The position numbers and the translations under genes are program-made. From positions 6,020,708-6,084,707 of the forward strand of contig CM041540.1 in assembly GCA_023238725.1 (NCBI GenBank): a stretch of 64,000 nucleotides of DNA, read 5' to 3'. Under the pieces are notes generated by a model. That model saw only the letters and a program-made list of their open reading frames with translations. It made no database searches and had not been told where the DNA came from. Shown piece after piece: positions 1 through 12,701 of the stretch. This stretch comes from Scortum barcoo. Lineage: Eukaryota > Chordata > Actinopteri > Centrarchiformes > Terapontidae. The first letter of the stretch is position 1, and the number at the start of each line of letters is the position of its first letter.

Positions 1-912
1 GTGCTGAAGGTGAACAAGTGGGTGGCAATCAGACACAGTGGATATTACTGCTGAATTAGCTTGAACAGGTTTGTGTGCAATTGTTCTTCACTTTCATCTG
101 ACCACAGAAATTAGAAAACAGAATAAGAATGCAAAAAATAATTTTTGTGATTGAAAATAGACTTTGAAAACTATTTAGACCATGTGGGTTGAAAAATCTC
201 CAGGTACAGGTTTGTATTTAGCTGTCCAGAAGCCCTACCATCCTTTAACTTGGCAATGCCTCCATAATTATTCTGCTGCTGATGTCATTTAAGGTTAATT
301 CAAACATCTGTATAATCTAACTGAGATGGAGGAATTGGAACCGGGATAGGATATTAAGTTTTACCATTATTGTATGATATCTAGAATTACAGATACTATC
401 TAATCTAATATCAATTTAATATTAAAAATACACACTATCTCCCAGTTGTGCTCTCTCTTCCCCCGAGCAGATGTTTTCATATGTGGGTCCTATGTAATAA
501 GATTTACGTCTACATTCCAAGGCCTATATTCTGTTATGTTACGGAGGCACATTTGAAGAGCTAATGAATGCTCTTTGCCCCACTTGCTGTCATTTTTATT
601 CGGGCAATTAATCATGTTCAGTTTTGAGAAAAGCCAGAATTGACAGCCACAGCCATGATTGATACGTCTTCCATTAGGTATTGCCACTTAGTGTGTGTGT
701 AAGAGGGTGAGGAACAAGAGAGGGTGGTGAGTGTCTGTCTTTTCTCTTTAATACAAAGTTGACAGTCTGAGGTCGAACTAGAGGATGGCTACTGAATTTC
801 AGTATGAGCTTTTAAGAACAGCGAGAGTTTCTGTTTAAAGTAAAAGCCATCCTCTTCCTTTTTTAATGTATATTTTTGGTCGTGTTAAAGTGTTGTCTTT
901 CCCTTTTTCCAG
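1..912 (+). other. mtpn: mtpn intron 1 (3' part)
   Basis: Non-coding sequence upstream of the exon 2 acceptor. It ends in a T-rich tract (about 858-912) that serves as the polypyrimidine tract. The small open frames in it show no recognisable protein. No repeat family recognised. Confidence 0.8.
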
Positions 913-1026
913 GCTGAAGATGTAAACCGGACCCTGGAAGGTGGGAGGAAGCCTCTGCACTTGGCTGCCGACTTTGGTCATACAGAAGTGGTGGAGTTCC
1001 TCATTTCAAAGGGAGCAGATGTCAAT
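913..1026 (+). CDS. mtpn: mtpn coding exon 2 (first ankyrin repeat)
   Basis: 38 codons, phase 0 at both ends. The exon begins AEDVNRTLEGG, continues into the ankyrin core RKPLHLAADFGHTEVVEFL and ends SKGADVN. The acceptor is a pyrimidine tract followed by CCAG just before 913, and the donor is AAT|GTAAGA. The boundary positions match the vertebrate myotrophin gene, where this exon follows a 24-codon first exon. Confidence 0.97.
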
Positions 1027-1970
1027 GTAAGAACTGCAACAACCATCTCTTATCACGTTGTTTTACATAAATTTGCCTTCTGTCTCGCGTTGCACTAACC
1101 ACAAAAAAATAACAGTGCCTATGTCTGCTTCTTTTTATAAGCCCATTGTTAAACTGCTTGATCCTCTGATCCTGAGGATTATCAGTTTGTTTAAACTGAC
1201 AGTCTTAGCTGTTTAAACAACTTCACCGTATGCTATTTCAGCCACTGTCCATTCTCTCATTCAACAATTGTGTCAGCTTGCCAGACCTCACATTTAGCCT
1301 GATCGGCCCCCTGAGCCTCGACAGTCTGTTCTAGTGTTGTTGTAGTAGAGTAGACCAATCCCATATCCACTGAAAGGGCACTTATCCATCCAACAGTATT
1401 GACATCTGTAATTTAGGTGGAACTCATGTGTAATTTGCAGCTTCTTCAAAAGGTCTCATACACCCGTTGAGTTAACAGAATTGTATGTGAAAAGCAGCAC
1501 AAATCTTTGAAGTCAAATACTCTTCTAAAGCTTTGAGATACGTGTGAAGCCAACTTTGGGGAAAACAGCTCACAGAACAATTTACAAGACGTAGATGGTT
1601 GTCTGTTATTTGTGGATCAGTAACATCCTACAGAGACTTTCACGGTGCTTCCATAATGCACCTACATTAACCAGGTGCATCTTGCCTCTCGCCTGAGATT
1701 AAACATATCTAAACACCATAGCATCCACTGGTCCTTATCTTCACAGACACAAGTACTTCAATTTGAACATACAGGGAAGCACTGCTTTCTTATAATTTCT
1801 GTACATGATAAGGGAGAAGTAAGACCTCTCTCACAGGAGTTTTTTCTTTTGATTTTTAAAAAAGGGTTGTGCCCTTGTGTAGAATTGTGCCTGTGCTTAT
1901 TATGATTTGCTGACATGTACCTTTTCTCCAAGATGAACCCTGTCTGTCTTATTCATGCCTCCCCCTACAG
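1027..1970 (+). other. mtpn: mtpn intron 2
   Basis: GT-AG intron of 944 bases between the first and second ankyrin exons. I see nothing distinctive in it; the 76-codon open frame around 1675-1905 looks like chance. Confidence 0.85.
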
Positions 1971-2054
1971 GCTCCAGACAAATACGGGATCACTCCACTG
2001 CTCTGCGCCTGTTTTGAGAATCACCTCTCCTGTGTCAAGGTCCTGCTAGAAAAG
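1971..2054 (+). CDS. mtpn: mtpn coding exon 3 (second ankyrin repeat)
   Basis: 28 codons, phase 0 at both ends, starting APDKYGITPLLCACFENH and ending CVKVLLEK. The acceptor is CCCCCTACAG. The donor, AAG|GTTGGT, is weak because it lacks the usual A at +3. Several loop residues (CACFENHLSC) differ from the mammalian protein as I remember it, in a family that is otherwise strongly conserved. The reading frame joins cleanly to exon 4. Confidence 0.96.
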
Positions 2055-5000
2055 GTTGGTACTTTATGATTTGAGCGTACTTGAATCTTTCACCTACATC
2101 CGCACACAGAAGTGTCCGCTGTCCTTCACCCATCAGTGCATGTTGATGTGTCAGAGGCTCCATGTGAACCGTGAGTGCTGATGGGGTAGCCCGTGGGACA
2201 AAAGCCCCTTTAACACAGCCCCGTGGAGGCTGTGCTGGAATGTTCATAGAGCATCGCACAGTATCGCTGCTGTTCACTTGCTTTGTGTCTGTGTTTTTTA
2301 AGCGGTTTCATTCATAGCTGCATGGGCCCAAATTTCTGCCCCCATCCTTCCCCCTCAGCCTCCCTCAGTTGTTCAGCTCTGGAACTATCTTAAATGCTAC
2401 CTTTGTCAGATAGACGCACATGGGCATGTGCACACACAGTCACAGCTGTGAGGAGAGAGACAATACTGAGTCAGGCACAGCTGGCACAGGCTGTAGAAAT
2501 GCAGCTGAATAACAAGCATACCATAATGAATGTCCAGTTCAACCAGTGTCATCCAGCAGAGGGAACCCGGTTTCTGCAGCTCCATCACAATCAAATTTTG
2601 TTTGTTCTTTTAGAAAGTCAGTGCCTCTTCTTGCATGTCTCACCTGAACGTTTGGCTCAGACATACTGTACATGCACGACAGTCATATAAATGACAGATC
2701 TTCTATTCATTTGGGCGGTGGAGTTTGGCTTCACCGCTGCCCAAATGAGCCAGACTACAGTGGAATTGATGCCCCTGTGGACAATGAATGTTACACAAAT
2801 GAGGGCCGCTATAGCTACTTGTCTTTCAGTACCTCCCTTTGTCTCTGGTACTCCACAGTTGAACTCTCATATGTTTCATTACAACAAAACGGATGAGTTT
2901 AGCTTACAGCTTCCTGATTTGATATCAGTATTCTTTTTATATCTGTAGCTTGGCATATTGCCCATAAACCTTAAGTGGAAGACAACCGTATTGGTCACAT
3001 CTTGTACCTTCATGACATGAGCATTTATAAACATAAAAATATTTTAGGTGTCACTTCACTCACAAAAATTGATGGTCAGTTATATGATTATGAAAGTTAG
3101 TGGTGCTCAGAATAGCACTGTGAGAGGAGCCTGCAACCTAATGGACAGCATGATGTCATGTATACGGCTCAAATGTTTTACAGTTTCAGTCTGTGGCAAA
3201 CCGATATGTGTATGTGAGAAGCAGAGACGGGGAGAGAGACATTTGAGGGCTGAGGGTGAGTGAGCAGCTGTCTGTTCCCAACCAGGCTAAATGAGGCAGG
3301 GTAGATGAAAGCTCCTCTACAGAGTTGTTTCACGGTGGCATCATCTTGGCTCTATGAAAGTAATGGGAAGAAGGGAGGGGGCATTCACAAGCTAAGTCAC
3401 ACTACCGATTAAGGAAGTCATTTTTTTTTGCGCTCTATACAATCACATATGCACCATTCAGGCAGACTTTTCAGTCCGTTCACAGTTGCAACTGCACTTT
3501 GAAGCAGACGTTTGAAAAGAGGAAACTGTAATCTATGTATGGGAAACACTGGTGTTCGGTTAGAGAGTCACTTACGTGGCACTCCACTTCTTACTTATTC
3601 CTGTTGGCATCGGCTGTATTAATCGCCCATTTTCATCAACACAGCCGCATGCCCAGGCCCTGGCATCAACAAGCCAGCAGAGCCTTGCAAGCATTGGGCC
3701 AGCAGCTGGCCGGCAGCTGGCTACTGCTGTCAGCTGGCCGTCAGTGCTGTTGGCTCAAAGATAAACCGAAAGAAGCAGCCAGTGCCAACAGGAAGAAAAC
3801 AGTTCACTACTCTACTTTTTTTTTTTTTCCTGTTATGGCCTCATCAACTTACAGTATTATTGTGATAATAAAATGGTAGAGTGGTTGTCTGATATTTGGC
3901 TCAGCCTCATCTTGATAGTTGGTGTACTGAACATGGGGAAGTACACAGAGCAGGTCAAATTTAGATCTGAGCTGTCTGCTAGATGATGCATTTTATGTCC
4001 ATAGGAGGTTTTGATATCAGTGTCACATGTCACCTCCACATGACAATGATAGGATTTGGGTTTAAAACAAGCATACTGTCCCTTATGAAAATAAATGAAG
4101 TCCTCATTATTGATTGTAGTCATTTTCCTTTTATTTCCCCTGCTACCAGTCACATGGCCACAGCCACAGTACATCCCCCTGAAAGCCAGGAGCTCTTCTC
4201 CCTCTGAAATAGAGAGCTATGCAAGTACCACCTAAGCACTGGAAAATAATGTCCCTTTAAAAAAAAAAAAAAACCTTTTGTGTGTAGTATCACAAGAGAC
4301 AACACAGGCAGCCATAGCTCATCTGAACAGGGATTATGGTGGAAGGCGAAGATATGAGCGAACCCACGGGTTTGCTTCTCTCATGGCTCCATACTCATCT
4401 CTGCTAAGCACTAACAAGGATTAACACCCAGATGCAGCCAAAAGGTCATCAGTCACCGCAGGGACCAGGTCTCAATGCATCTACCCCTGGCGGCTCTGAA
4501 AACTCGCCATGTGTCTTAACACGAGATGAATAGATTGTCCCGCAGCCACACCGTTGACTGTGCGGCCGCATATCCACTCTGTCTGGCAGCACCTGTTGCA
4601 GCACAGCCACCACATTGCAGCGGATAAAAGAAGCCCACTGAGAATACTGAATTGTGACTGTTTGACTGTCAGACCTTCTTGTGTTGGCAGACAAAATGGC
4701 TTGGTTCCCCCGGTGCATCATGGGAGCTGACCCCTGCCCCCTGACTGCACGCTGTGCTGCTGTTGGCAATGAATTATGAATTATGAATTTTAACCCCAAT
4801 AGGTGACCCAGCTGTAAGATCGTGGCAGAGAGTGCTGACTACAGCATGCAGAGGCCAGCCAGTTAATTTTAAGTCAACAATAAATTGGCACACGCATGAA
4901 TACACACACCCTCTCTTCTATGAGGAACTACGTATGTTGATAAGGAAGAGAGGCTGTATTATTTTTGTGAAGTCTGTTCCTGTTGTTGTGTTTTTGACAT

Positions 5001-8000
5001 GACCCTGCACCAGATACAAAGTAAGGGTTGGCCAACTGTTGTTCTCACAGCAGTCCACAAGTTGAAATTTTACAGTTAAACTGTATTAGACATCATCTCA
5101 CAATGGGCCTTGCCACTTAGATGACTGACTAAATTCTCTACACAAATGCTTATAAAAACAAGAAAAAAAGATGGTGGAATAAAGAATTGTTTTGCTTCTG
5201 GATGTAGATGTCTGTACTCTACAGTGTCTTTTCTGGATACCCAACCCAAAAAATTGGCAGTACGCTTTGGTAAGGTGACTGAAAGGGTTACAAACGATGA
5301 GTTAAATTTAGATTTCAGGTCTAGACAGTTTAAAAGATTTTTTGCACTTGTTTTCACACACAAATGTCATGTGAACTTGGATCAATCTAAAATGACTCTC
5401 CTCCCCGTGTGTCAGTGGCTTTCTTGTTGGATTTTTTTTCTTCAATTTTCCAGGTTTTTTTGGAGCTCTAACTTTAACTAGAGAGATTTTATTTTTTACC
5501 AGAGCTTAGTCAACACATCTAGCTTCAATAAAGATATTGATTTCTTTTTTTTTTTTGCTGGATATTAGAAAAGTTACCTTCTCACAGATCATTAATGTTT
5601 GACCGCTGCCAGCAGGTCAAACTAATATAAGCATTGCATTTCAAATAAATTTTGAGTGGCGCTCTGGCCCAATGTTTGAAGACTTATACATGGAAGACCT
5701 TTCAAGTCAATTCACTAGTAGCATAATGAAAACGTAATGGACACTTTGGCAGGTCAGTGGCATTACTTTGCTGACCCAGTGCTGCTTTGTACGGCTCCAT
5801 AATCCAGGATGATGCATCTCTGTGTGGCAGGAGGCGCGCTGGGAGTCTATTTTCATTCAGTAGGCTGTGTGTCATTTGGACTGGATAATGTTTGGACAGT
5901 GAGGTGTTCATGAGGGGTCATTATTTAAGTTGGGGAAAGCTCATTAATGTAAGTGGTGTCAGGAGTATGCCACTGAGCTGGATGGTCATTGGGGATGACA
6001 CGGTGTAACAAGGGGATGTACGGGCCAGGGCTATTATTGCAACTCTACCATAAATACCCATAAGGGCGATCAATCTGAGATGTGCCCCTCAGGGAAATGG
6101 TTAGGCTAATATAGGTGTGCTGTGACAAGAAGGGTAAAATGCATTATGAAATTGTTTCACCTCAAATATGGTGAGGTATGTAATTGTTTGTCAGATAGGC
6201 GCTTTGTTTGTTACCAGGCGAGAGCAGTATTGATGGTGAAATGGGCCAGGGTCAAGGTGTCATGCTGTTTCCTGCCATCTAAATGAGGCCTATAGAGTCG
6301 GTTACCAGAAATGGTCTTGAACCAGCTACTAATGACTTCCCCAGAGCTGGAGAAGTATGGCGGAGAGAGAGCTTCTCCCTATGTTTCCATCCTCCCCTTC
6401 ACCCCTTGAACTCACCAGAGTGGAGAGCACACTGATTGCTTATCGGGAGAGACCCCGGGAAGTTACGGTTCTCGGCAAATAGTCCAGCATAGTTAGTCGA
6501 TGGCTGGCCGTAGCTTCATATTTGATATACAGGTGTGGCCTAAAAAAGCTAATAAACCTGTTTCACAATTTATTTTAAGTTTAGGTCCTTAAGTCCTTTT
6601 TAAGTTATTCAGCATGCATGTATGATCTTGCAAAACTTGTTTAAACCACTAAGCACGTTGGGTCACGAGTTGCAGAAGTTCAAATGTGTCACGCCAGGGT
6701 TTTAACAGAACTGGAGTGGTGACAGGTACAGATTTCTAGAAATGTGACGCATGCCGTGAATCAACAAAAACCCTCTGATTCTGTCTTTCGTCTTCCCACC
6801 AATTAAAGATGCAGATCTGACAGGCTACCCGTTCAGCCCTGGTAAATCTCTCTTGCTCGGGATGCGCTCCGTTGCTCCTGTGGCATGGAATTTGCACCCA
6901 GACAACCATCCCCACACTGCCGGGCACTTGAACTGGGGCACATTGTTTTTGATGGCTTGGCTCTCCACACAACAATAGACTCTCTCTGCCTTGGCTCTGT
7001 AAGCCCTGTGCTAAGAGGCTAAAGTTGGCAAGCCAAACAAAGGGAAGTCTCTCCACTACATGCCCCTCCACTCCTCTGTTGCCCATTAAATCTGTTGTCA
7101 CTGCGTGTGCATTCAGCACGTAGCCCGTCTTATTCCCTCTCTTTTTATGTTTGTGTTTTCGTCCTTAGTAATCCAAATGATTGTGTCCACTCCCATCTCT
7201 TTTACATTCATTCTCTTATCCTTCACAGCTCAAATGGATTTTTGCCTCAGCGTCTGTGACTTTGTCCAGACAGTACATGGAAAACAAAGACAGGCTGACA
7301 GGCAGGTTTTTAGTGACTGAGTTAGAGGAAAATAAGTGACGGAAGTTTCGCTATTAATGTTTTGGTAACAAACCAGACCGACCATTAAATGTACTTCTAG
7401 GGACTGACTATCTGACTATGAACTTATGGGAAGTGATCTTTGTTAAAGGCACGTATGAAAGAAAAATACCATACCACCCATACCTTACATTATGTTAAGT
7501 GAGATTTTCTGCTAAGGCTGTGGTTTCTGTAGTAGCATTACAAATGTCAATGTGTGTTTGCTTGAGGCTTTCCTATTTCTCAAACCCAGATACTATCTGC
7601 ACTAAAATCTGCTCTCAGGGCAAAGACAGAAGTTTGCAGCTGCAACAACGTGTGTACAGACTTCATTCACACAGTACGTGCAGCCGCTGCCAATAATGGT
7701 ATTCGAACGAGCAGCTGGCATTTATTTAAATGTTTATTGATGTTTAAAGCTGATAAATGTAGTTCAACCTCCAAGTGAGATTATAAAACAGAGGGAGTGA
7801 GCCAATGACCATATAAAACTTTGCAGGTTGTCAGACACTCTGGACTTGTCTTTCTTCACCTCTGCATGTCTAATACCTGATTCTGTTTGTTTTGGTTTTT
7901 GGTATTAGACACTTCATTCAAAAAGAAGCTATAGCTTTGGGTGTCTGTGCCTCACCTTAATCCCTGACTCAATGAAGTGGAGTTGGCGTCACACTGCGAG

Positions 8001-8062
8001 GAAGTCTTGTTGCACCTACTAAGCATATTTAATATTCATGTCCCCCCCCCTCTCCTCCACAG
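2055..8062 (+). other. mtpn: mtpn intron 3
   Basis: GT-AG intron of about 6.0 kb, by far the longest of the introns seen here. It contains several poly-T and poly-A runs (for example 3420-3429, 3818-3829, 4259-4272) and a CTCF-like core at about 2552-2566. Open frames up to 127 codons (minus strand, 6736-7119) have no recognisable product. No intact mobile element recognised. Confidence 0.85.
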
Positions 8063-8149
8063 GGAGCTGACAAAGACAAAAAAGGACCGGACGGCCTCAG
8101 TGCCTTTGATGCCGCCGAGTGCAACGACATAAAGGCTCTGCTCAAGTGA
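8063..8149 (+). CDS. mtpn: mtpn last coding exon with stop
   Basis: 28 codons plus TGA (8147-8149). The product starts GADKDKKGPDGLSAFDAAEC and ends DIKALLK, the myotrophin C-terminus. The acceptor is a C/T tract ending CCACAG. The exon is separated from exon 3 by a 6-kb intron. Joining the three exons gives 94 residues with no frame break. Confidence 0.97.
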   Translation, partial: GADKDKKGPDGLSAFDAAECNDIKALLK

Positions 8150-8628
8150 GACACCACAGTGTGGAAGGTGGCTGGACAGGTGGGTGAACGGACAGACCGA
8201 CAGACGGATGCAGTGGTCCCCTTGACAGAAGATGGGCTCTCCCCTTTTACCCCGATCAACCTCTGTCTCAGCGCTGTTTTTGTCTGTTTGTCGGAGGGTC
8301 ATTCTGTCTGTCTGGTGATTTTCCTTAACCTTTTTTTTTTTCTTTACTTCTCCCAGATTGTTGGGATTCGATTTTTCTCTTCCTTCGGCCTCTGTTTGTA
8401 GCCATTTAACAGAAGGACTCGTCAGTTATGTCTCCCTTAGGGACCAAACACTTGGGGAAGCGCTCTCGCAACCTGGTTCCTAGATCACTGCTCAGAACTA
8501 GAAATCACTCTGTAACGTAAACGCTTAGCACTTAAATACACTTCTCATTCGCCGTTCTCTCTTAAAGCTATAAGAAATCAAATGGTTGTAGGTCAGTAGT
8601 ATGTTAACATTTTTTTTTAACAACTTCA

Positions 8629-8634
8629 ATAAAA
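8629..8634 (+). terminator. possible proximal poly(A) signal of mtpn
   Basis: Canonical AATAAA 480 bases after the stop codon, in the context CAATAAAAGTATTGTG. A G/T-rich stretch follows. It may give a short 3' UTR isoform. Confidence 0.45.
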
Positions 8635-8990
8635 GTATTGTGAGGCCAGAATTTAATCTCATAAACAGTAAGATAAATCGGAAAGGTTGTAAAGTTTGAT
8701 TATACTAACTTTTCATTATACTAACTTTTCATTATGTGTGACCTCTTCTGCCTTGATTTGTTTTTTAAATAGACCAAACTGTCCCTCCAATCTTTGAAAT
8801 TTTGCTTGAGAGGTCCAGAGGTCAGATTTTTTTTCCTTTTCTACTCGGCGTATCACTTACATATCAAATGGTGTTTTTTGACAAATTTTCCATTGCTAGT
8901 GCATAAAAGATTCTGTATTCTTTGACCAATCACCATGCTGGCTAACTAGAAAGACTTGAATGTTGCAGTTTTAAATCTGTTACTGAATCC

Positions 8991-9014
8991 TTTTTTTTTT
9001 TTTTTTTTTTTTTG
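8991..9014 (+). repeat. poly-T tract (24 bases)
   Basis: Uninterrupted T run in the mtpn 3' UTR. A similar 24-base run is at 45966-45989 in fam180a intron 1. Confidence 0.9.
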
Positions 9015-9403
9015 AAAAAATGTTAACAGTACATAGTAAAATAAGGAATTTTAGACATTTGTTCATTTTGTCATCCATGGAGTAAGATTTCAGAGCAAAA
9101 AAAAATTCCCTTTTTGTTGCAGCTTTTCTGTGTATTTTGTAATTGATGGGCTCTGGGGGATCTGAGGGATAAGTAAATGGGGGTTAGAGCCTGGATGGTG
9201 GGGGCTGTCAGTATTCCCCTTGCCTTGGATTTTGGTTAGAAGCGCTGCTTGTTTTGCTGCATGTCAAAATTGCCTCTGCTTTTATGCTATGAAATGGTCG
9301 CTGGTCCTCTCTTGGTTGCTTTAAAATGAATTACAACAGTGTAATGGACAAAAAAAAGATGCTCTTGCTGACTTTGTTGTGACAAAAAGTCTGTAAAAAT
9401 GGA

Positions 9404-9409
9404 AATAAA
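9404..9409 (+). terminator. distal poly(A) signal of mtpn
   Basis: Canonical AATAAA, with a TGTA motif about 10 bases upstream (9392-9395). An A-run at about 9415-9425 lies where cleavage would fall, and T-rich sequence follows. This is the best candidate for the main 3' end of mtpn. Confidence 0.65.
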
Positions 9410-9426
9410 AATCTTAAAAAAAAAAT

Positions 9427-12400
9427 CTGTCATTTGAACTTTATCATTTGAAAACTAACTCAAAGAGTGTGAAATCAGCCTGAATGTTTTTTGGTGGTGA
9501 GCTACGGTAGTCTTTGAAATAATCCATCCTGTTGAAAAATACTCACAAAATACAGCTGACACTAGGGGAAAAAAATAGATCTTGAAAAATTCCTTTGTAT
9601 TACATGAAGACTAACCTGCCACTCATTCTGCTGTTTTTCAGTACCATATAATCAGATGAATAACTCAGGTAATTTTCTAGTACAATAGACATCATGCTTT
9701 TTGATAAATTTTACCCTTGCCATTCTTGCAGCCTTGGGCGATCTCATCTGTATTTGTGAACCTGAGCAGCTCCGTCCCAAATGTTAAAAAAAAAAAAAGA
9801 AACAAAACCTGCAGACTCTAATCTTTGTTGTCATACCAATCTACCGCCTCGAGCTGTTCCATTACAAATCACAGGCTGGCTTTGACTCTAGATTCGTCTG
9901 AATGTCAGCATTCATAAATAAGCTCCAGAGCGTAATGGGATGGTCGGTTCTGGTACAGAAAAGTCCACGGGAACGTTCTGGCCATCACGCCGAGCGTCGT
10001 CATCGTAGCTTTGATCAGTTCATTTTGCGGGACCGCTGAATCATGAAGTGGAGCAGTTGTGACCGATTTGAGTCGTCAAAAAGCAAGAGATTGATAAGAG
10101 CCGTGCTAGGGTTGAAAGGGTTGAAATCCTTGATGGGCTTTAATGTTGTTCCCAGAACAGTGTTGTTGCGAGTGGTGCTATACTGCTGTTCTGCCCTGTA
10201 GATTAAGGGGGAAATGGAGTTCATTAGATGGACCATCCAGTAACCAAATGAAAAGTAATCAAGCGCACAAACGTTATTATCATCATTATGCCTGATTTTT
10301 AAGCCAAGTCAAAAGCATTACAGTTCCTATGCTCTTGTGGGAACCGCAGGGAGTCCAGGAAAACAACAAATTCTTTTCCCACCAGTGTTTTATGTTTTCT
10401 TTTGTATCCTTTCCTGTACTTAACCTCCACCCGTTTCAAATGAGAGCAGTGTGTAGTGTGGTGTACCGGCAGGCAGATAGAAATTGACTACTCCCTTCTC
10501 ATTCACCGCCCTAAATGGATTTTAAACAAGGAGACTGCAGATTAAAATGTGGCTGTGACAGTAGACCAGTAGAGACGGATGGTAATATTTATCATGCTCT
10601 AAACTAATGGTCCCCAGCTTCTTTTTTTTTTTGTCCGACATATCGTCAACACCTCGTCAGATGAGGTCCACTCCCCTTTATCGGATCCCTTCAGTGAATA
10701 AGATGCACGGTTAAATCCCAGAAACGGTGACCGAGGAGTTTCCCAGAATCTGCTCCTGTTTTCTTAGCATGAATACCTGTAGGAACTCTAGATTTTTAAG
10801 TTTGTGTGCGTTTGTGTGTTGGTGTAGTTAGTCTCTCCTTTTTCAGGGTTTTTTATTCAGTCTTTCACACCTCACAACTTACTTTCAGCTCTCCATTTTG
10901 ACTTCTGCGTGACTTTTTAACAGTTTTTTTTTTTTGCGCTCCCTATCATAATGTTCGGTGCTGAGTTTTATATTTTTCATTGGTGCACCTCATTGATGCT
11001 CTATCAGACTCGAGTCCAAACTTTTAAATCCTAAATGAAAATTTTATGGCTACACAACTGCATGGATTCCTTGCGGGTCTCTTTGTGCACATTTCCCCGT
11101 AATTCAGCCCGACACATCTTTGGAAACTTGGGGTTCCGACTGGAATTTGAAATAAAGTAAACCAGCTTTGAACGCTGCTCGTCCACACGACGCAAGTTAG
11201 TAATGATGGACCTGTAGAGTCCATGGGGTAGAAGCGAGCGGGAGAAATCAATAAGGGCGGGGGGGGGGGCTTGTAGTGAGGAGTTGCATCACGTCCTGTC
11301 AAATGAGCACATCCAGAGAGAGCCTGCAGACCGAGACGCCGTCGGAGAGGCCTGTGAAGTGCTTGGCGAATGTTGCAGTGTTTTGTTAATCAGACAGACG
11401 CATGCCTCTCTAGGCCACTTGCCATGTTTGTATACTCGCGCCTGAGAACAAAGACAAATCAATTATTGCAGTGTGGGCAAACATCGAGATAAGAATGACT
11501 TGGCCACGTCTTGACAGCCCTCCCCCGACTGGGCAATCCTGAACAATCTTATTTCTGCTCATTTAAATGACTTTCAAAGTGAACGACTGCGGGGGGAAAA
11601 AACAGAGGTCCGCTCTCAGTTGACAGTGACATTCGTGGAAAATAATAGAACCCATTTTTCTCTTTGTCTTTATGAAGCCAGCAAATAATCTTAATGGCTG
11701 CAGCGTCTGTTTCAGGCTGATGATAAATGTGAAATGAATCGTCTGCAATGCATTTTTATTTGGTCCTTGAAATGCTTTTTCTAAATATAAATATGTAATT
11801 GTGGTACAGGTTCCCTGGGCTTTCACGGAGGCACTAATCCTGCTGAGGCTTAGTAACATGTTTACACTCTGTATGTCACGCCGTGGTCATGTGCTTAGCA
11901 GATCAGTTGTTCCTAAACGTCTCTTTATTTCATTACTCCCAAAAACCTAGCCAGAAATGTGGTAAGGATATGACCAGCAGTCCTCTGACAAGAAAAGATG
12001 AGAGTAATGAGAAGTCATACATAACTTCACTTGAACTCTGCTCCCACCTGCTGTTTTCCAAAGAAAACTGCGGGAAGTTATCTGCACAATCTGAAGAATT
12101 TTTTTTTTTCCCCCCACAGAAAAAATAAAATGCAACCATTTTATTTTTATTCAAACAGAAAATAACACATTAGAAATCATTAAAAACATTATTGATGGTC
12201 ATTTATGCCCCTGTAGAAAATACATACGGTCCTATCTCCTTGCATGGACTCTGAAGAATAGAACATAATTGATAATGTGGGTCTCTGCAGTAATTACCAG
12301 ATGCAGTAATTAGCATGTGTGCCCACATAACATGCATGCACAGAGATGTATGCACGCACAAACACACACAATATCTCTTTGTGCCTCATCATTTTTTTTG

Positions 12401-12701
12401 TGTGTTTTTGTTTTCCCCCACTCAGTTGCTACAGAGACTTTGTGCAGAGCTACCCTTGTGATCAACCAGCTCAAAATGGTGGTTAATGAAGTAGCAAATC
12501 CAAATCATTAGCATAATTAATATGGACTCCTGATTGCCTTTTGGGTGTCTCTCCCTCTCTCTAATCTATTATTGACTCCACATCTCGCGCATTTGTTGAG
12601 CTTATGACTGATTTTTGACAAATCTATAACCTATTTGTAGTTCAGGTCGTTTGTAGGTCACGTGACCTGGAGGGAAGCCAAGCGCAAAATCGGCCATTAA
12701 A
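9427..12701. other. intergenic, no gene recognised
   Basis: Intergenic sequence after mtpn. It contains poly-A/T runs (9785-9798, 10621-10632, 10923-10935) and a G-run near 11261-11270. Open frames here are below 100 codons and show no recognisable product. Confidence 0.7.

Larger units (their letters stand above)
913..9426 (+). other. mtpn: mtpn gene (myotrophin), 5' end outside the window
   Basis: Three coding exons (913-1026, 1971-2054, 8063-8149) join in phase 0 and encode 94 residues. They read as the C-terminal part of myotrophin, an all-ankyrin protein of 118 residues in vertebrates; the missing 24 residues correspond to the first coding exon, upstream of the window. The family (also called V-1) binds and sequesters the actin barbed-end capping protein CapZ and has been linked to NF-kB and cardiac hypertrophy; that is family knowledge. 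Seen here: an ankyrin TPLH-type signature (RKPLHLAADFGHTEVVEFL), a second repeat (GITPLLCACFENH), and the expected C-terminus ending DIKALLK. All internal splice sites are GT-AG. The gene continues to a poly(A) signal at 9404-9409. Identification is by recognising the protein. Confidence 0.97.
8150..9426 (+). other. mtpn: mtpn 3' UTR
   Basis: The stretch from the stop codon to the last plausible polyadenylation site is about 1.28 kb and T/A-rich. It holds two AATAAA hexamers, a near-perfect 16-bp tandem duplication around 8698-8730 (attatactaacttttc twice) and a 24-base T run at 8991-9014. A long 3' UTR is usual for this gene. The mammalian MTPN 3' UTR hosts the small LUZP6 frame; I see no equivalent here. 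Confidence 0.75.

Noticed and set aside
7023..7038. Palindromic TTGGCAAGCCAA as an NFI site
   Set aside because: The half-sites are separated by two bases rather than the five NFI needs.
6736..7119. 127-codon minus-strand frame in mtpn intron 3
   Set aside because: No recognisable protein and no flanking splice-site support.
8150..9426. LUZP6-like small frame in the mtpn 3' UTR
   Set aside because: LUZP6 is described from the mammalian MTPN transcript; no comparable frame is visible here.
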